In this document: positions 14,295 to 16,429 of the stretch, one piece after another
Position numbering within the stretch: position 1 is the stretch's first letter
Layout of the letters: each line of letters opens with the position of its first letter
Assembly (NCBI GenBank): GCA_902491535.1
Contig: CABUHS010000042.1
Location: 1-16,429 of the forward strand
Origin: an uncultured Eubacteriales bacterium
Lineage (GTDB): Bacteria; Bacillota; Clostridia; Oscillospirales; CAG-272
Direction of reading: 5' to 3'
DNA length: 16,429 nucleotides
Made by a program: the position numbers and the translations under genes
Notes under the pieces: model-generated
Told to the model about the DNA's origin: nothing
Databases searched by the model: none
What the model saw: the letters and a program-made list of their open reading frames with translations, nothing else

Positions 14295-14323
14295 TTGACA
14301 AACTATACTATGCGTCGTATAAT
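14295..14323 (+). promoter_or_regulatory. Consensus sigma-A promoter of the padR operon
   Basis: TTGACA at 14295-14300 and TATAAT at 14318-14323 are separated by 17 bp, a full match to consensus. The padR ATG lies 21 bp downstream, with AGGAGAGG as ribosome site. So strong a promoter in front of a repressor gene fits control by the overlapping operator. Confidence 0.88.
14304..14321. promoter_or_regulatory. Candidate PadR operator TATAC-N8-GTATA
   Basis: A perfect 5-8-5 inverted repeat (TATAC at 14304-14308, GTATA at 14317-14321) covers the promoter spacer and most of the -10 box. Bound protein would block RNA polymerase. PadR proteins commonly bind short inverted repeats with N8-type spacing (for example ATGT-N8-ACAT), and the site is directly before a padR gene, so autorepression is likely. 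Confidence 0.6.
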
Positions 14324-14344
14324 ATTATTGACAGGAGAGGTTAT

Positions 14345-14665
14345 ATGGATATACAGATAAAACGCGGACTGCTCGATGTATGCGTGCTTGCCGCAATAAA
14401 AGAAACAGATTCATACGGATACAAAATTGTTAAGGATGTAAAACCGTATATCTCCGTCTCAGAATCAACGCTGTATCCGATACTGCGAAGGCTTGAGACG
14501 GCTGACTGTCTGACCGTTTATTCTGTCGAGCATAACGGCAGACTGCGAAAATATTATCACATAACAGAAAAGGGACTTGATCGGATCGAGGCATTTAAAA
14601 ACGAGTGGAAAGAGATCATGTCTGTATACAAATTCATTGTACGGGAGGAAGAAACCCATGAATAA
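14345..14665 (+). CDS. PadR-family transcription regulator
   Basis: Small winged-helix repressor of 106 residues (PadR subfamily 2, without the long C-terminal helix domain). The fold marks are YGYKIVKDV (helix 2), ISVSESTLYPILRRLETADCL (recognition helix and turn) and GRLRKYYHITEKG (wing), then a dimerisation helix ending in KFIVREEE. It is the first gene of a three-gene unit with a HAAS/DUF1700 protein and a DUF4097 protein, a set seen in many Firmicutes, where PadR regulators often control membrane-stress or efflux functions. Its end overlaps the next start by 8 nt. The promoter-overlapping inverted repeat suggests that it represses its own operon. The inducer is unknown. Confidence 0.94.
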   Translation: MDIQIKRGLLDVCVLAAIKETDSYGYKIVKDVKPYISVSESTLYPILRRLETADCLTVYSVEHNGRLRKYYHITEKGLDRIEAFKNEWKEIMSVYKFIVREEETHE

Positions 14666-15257
14666 AGAGGAATTTATAGAGTCACTGCGAAGCAGGCTCG
14701 GTGAGATTCCGCCGGAAGAGCTTGAGCGTTCGGTCGAATACTACAGTGAAATGATTGACGACCGAATTGAGGACGGAATGACCGAAGAGGAAGCCGTCGC
14801 GCAGATAGGATCAATCGATGACGCAGTATCGCAGGTGCTGTCCGGAATATCCCTGCCGAAGCTGATAAAAAACAAAGCGTCGAAGCACAGAAATTCCTCT
14901 GCGCTGCAAACATTGCTTGCAGTTATGGCATTTCCGATATGGTTTCCTCTCCTTATTACCGCAATCGTACTGTTCATCACATTTTTCATACTTATCATCG
15001 CCCTTGTTATCGTACTTTTCAGTATACCGTTTTCATTCGGTATATCGGCAATAGCTGCACTGATCGGCTGTGTAATACTGCTTTTTACTGCACAGGGTAC
15101 GACCGCATCTATCCTGCTCGGCGGCGGACTTGTATGTCTCGGATTATTTCTTTTTATGTGCCCCGTATTCTCAGGAACTGTCAAGGGAGTTTTCAGAATG
15201 AGCAAGCGATTCGTCCTGTGGGTAAAATCTTTGTTTATCGGACGAAAAGCACAGTAA
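14658..15257 (+). CDS. HAAS-domain (DUF1700) membrane protein
   Basis: A 199-residue protein. It has a cytoplasmic HAAS-type helical domain (about 1-65, MNKEEFIESLRSRLGEIPPEE, then EYYSEMIDDRIEDGMTEEEAVAQIG), a short basic link, and about three transmembrane segments (roughly 93-122, 124-145, 149-172) with a basic C-terminal end (RFVLWVKSLFIGRK). The same domain is found next to PadR regulators and DUF4097 proteins, where it is thought to help pass signals at the membrane; its biochemical role is not settled. GGGAGGA lies 8 nt before the chosen ATG at 14658, which overlaps the padR stop by 8 nt. The frame is open further upstream inside padR, but without a ribosome site. Third helix limits are approximate. 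Confidence 0.9.
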   Translation: MNKEEFIESLRSRLGEIPPEELERSVEYYSEMIDDRIEDGMTEEEAVAQIGSIDDAVSQVLSGISLPKLIKNKASKHRNSSALQTLLAVMAFPIWFPLLITAIVLFITFFILIIALVIVLFSIPFSFGISAIAALIGCVILLFTAQGTTASILLGGGLVCLGLFLFMCPVFSGTVKGVFRMSKRFVLWVKSLFIGRKAQ

Positions 15258-15306
15258 ATAAAATTCTTACGTTTTAATAATATATTCAGAAAGGAACTGT
15301 AAATAT

Positions 15307-16350
15307 ATGCATCACTCATACAAAACCGTAATGTTAATCGCTATATGTCTTATTATAATAGGTCTTATCATACTTGCGGTAAATCTTGCACGTTCAAATT
15401 TCAATTTTTCGTCATTCAATAACACCGAACTTGTAACAAACGAGTATAAGATAACAGAGAATTTCTCTTCTGTGCTTATCGAATGTCCCTCACACGATAT
15501 TGTGATAAAACATGCCGACGACGGAATATGCCGCGTTGTTTCGGTAACCTACGAACAGACAGAGATAAAACCTACGGTAAAGGACGGCGTTCTGACCGCA
15601 TCATATTCCGACAAGCGTCCGTGGTACGAGCATTTAGTAATGATCTCTTTCAACGTAAACTCATCTCCGTCGGTAACGCTGTATCTGCCCGACGGTGAAT
15701 ACGATAAGCTTACCGCATCAACCACCTCAGGAGATATAACGCTCAGTGCAGGTGCGGAATCCGGTTTCGGCACTGTCGAGCTGTCGTCAACAAGCGGCGA
15801 TATCGGTACTACGCTTTTATCGGCTGAATCTCTCACAGCAACTTCAACCAGCGGTGATATAAATATATCGTCCGTATACGCAGACAATATATCCGTCACA
15901 TCTACAAGCGGAGAAATACATGCCGACTCATGCCGCGCCGAGGGCTTCATAAACGCAGGCTCGACGAGCGGAGAGGTTGAGATCGGTATATGCAGTGCCT
16001 CCTCTCTCGAAGTAAAAACTACAAGCGGCGATCTTGAAATTAAAGGATCAAATGTTTCCTCGATCAAAGTAAAAACAACGAGCGGAGATGTTGATATCTC
16101 CGGTACGGAAGCAACCGGGGATGCGTCGTTTGAATCCACCAGCGGTGATATAACATTTGCAGGATTCGATGCTCACGAAATAAACGTATCAACAATAAGC
16201 GGCGAAGTGCGCGGAACACTCGGCAGTTCAAAGGATTTCGATGTATCGACTGTCAGCGGTCGTGTAGACGTTCCCGATTCGGTATACGGCGCGGGACCGT
16301 GTTCTATATCAACCACAAGCGGAAACGTAAATATAAAAATACCCGGCTGA
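15307..16350 (+). CDS. DUF4097 beta-repeat protein, membrane-anchored
   Basis: A 347-residue protein with an N-terminal hydrophobic helix (about 8-27, uncleaved anchor or signal) and a long extracellular or surface-facing beta-solenoid part. From about residue 135 there are eleven repeats of roughly 17-20 residues, each centred on (S/T)x(T/I/V)SG(D/E/N/R)(I/V/L), for example TASTTSGDI, ELSSTSGDI and SISTTSGNV. This is the DUF4097 pattern. The DNA of the repeats has also kept some likeness (AGCGGnGA), but the codons differ, so this is an old expansion. The region 30-130 is a non-repeated head. AAAGGAA precedes the ATG with rather long spacing. It ends the PadR-HAAS-DUF4097 operon; no terminator is seen, and a group II intron begins 6 bp after the stop. 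The role of DUF4097 proteins is unproven; envelope stress is the usual suggestion. Confidence 0.9.
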   Translation: MHHSYKTVMLIAICLIIIGLIILAVNLARSNFNFSSFNNTELVTNEYKITENFSSVLIECPSHDIVIKHADDGICRVVSVTYEQTEIKPTVKDGVLTASYSDKRPWYEHLVMISFNVNSSPSVTLYLPDGEYDKLTASTTSGDITLSAGAESGFGTVELSSTSGDIGTTLLSAESLTATSTSGDINISSVYADNISVTSTSGEIHADSCRAEGFINAGSTSGEVEIGICSASSLEVKTTSGDLEIKGSNVSSIKVKTTSGDVDISGTEATGDASFESTSGDITFAGFDAHEINVSTISGEVRGTLGSSKDFDVSTVSGRVDVPDSVYGAGPCSISTTSGNVNIKIPG

Positions 16351-16356
16351 GCAATA

Positions 16357-16429
16357 ATCGAGTAGGAGGCTGACCATTAATTGACCAGCCGACCTCTCAC
16401 ACCACCGTGCGTACGGGTCGGTACACGGC
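16357..16429 (-). mobile_element. 3' end of a group II intron (domains V and VI), cut by the window edge
   Basis: Read on the minus strand the last 73 bases give a catalytic-hairpin arrangement. Domain V has arms GCCGU and ACGGU flanking a UAC/GUA upper stem with a bulge; its first few bases lie beyond the window. Domain VI is GAGAGG, then GGCUGGUC, loop AAUUAAU, GGUCAGCC, then CCUACUC, in which GAGAGG pairs with CCU and CUC and leaves one bulged A (opposite T at 16363), the branch point. The 3' splice site would be after GAU, at about 16357, six bases from the bulge. The element would continue to the right, where a reverse transcriptase/maturase gene on the minus strand is expected. It lies directly after the DUF4097 stop and does not break that gene. 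I do not assign a class. Confidence 0.75.

Noticed and set aside
15549..16139. Minus-strand open frame of 196 codons with regular SPLV repeats
   Set aside because: It is the antisense shadow of the TSGD repeats of the DUF4097 gene; the regularity comes from that gene.
15709..16343. CRISPR-like regular repeats
   Set aside because: The periodicity is at the protein level. The DNA units are diverged, in frame and without spacers.

Overview
The window looks like a chromosomal stretch from a low-to-mid-GC Firmicute, most likely a gut Clostridia member of the Ruminococcaceae/Oscillospiraceae type. This is an inference from gene content (an isc-type Fe-S cluster set with a Cys-containing Rrf2 regulator, a Bce-type two-component/ABC module, a PadR/HAAS/DUF4097 module, an ECF transporter S component), strong GGAGG-like ribosome sites, sigma-A-type promoters and a Clostridia-style hairpin MITE. 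No rRNA, tRNA, CRISPR or prophage block was seen. Both ends are cut: the left edge is inside a cysteine desulfurase gene and the right edge is inside a group II intron.

Region 1 (1-1600, + strand) carries the end of iscS/nifS, then iscU and iscR, followed by two terminators. Region 2 (1617-3570) has an ECF S component facing away from a MocR-type regulator, with a consensus promoter and an inverted-repeat operator between them. The regulator has glycine where the family has the PLP-binding lysine and ends early, 17 bp before a 178-bp MITE. Region 3 (3583-8637, - strand) is a complete bceR-bceS-bceA-bceB module preceded by a TfoX-N protein. A perfect 22-bp palindrome sits between bceS and bceA and is a good candidate for the response-regulator site.

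Region 4 (8780-12019, - strand) is a GNAT acetyltransferase followed by a NatA/NatB-like ABC exporter. It is read from a near-perfect extended -10 promoter with a leader of about 195 nt. Region 5 (12094-14060, - strand) is a translationally coupled pair: a DUF5131 (Gp37/Gp68) protein with a radical-SAM-like CX3CX2C cluster and an M50-like membrane metalloprotease. It has its own promoter and is the least familiar unit in the window. Region 6 (14295-16350, + strand) is a PadR regulator, a HAAS/DUF1700 membrane protein and a DUF4097 beta-repeat protein, with a consensus promoter overlapped by a TATAC-N8-GTATA operator. The 3' end of a group II intron (domains V and VI, minus strand) begins 6 bp after the last stop codon.

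Functionally, three neighbouring modules (BceRSAB, NatAB-GNAT, PadR/HAAS/DUF4097), plus the membrane protease, point to cell-envelope stress and antimicrobial defence. The Fe-S genes and the ECF/MocR pair are metabolic. No single unit is clearly a new system. The strongest leads are the DUF5131-M50 pair, the lysine-less MocR protein and the two-part operator inside the bce operon.
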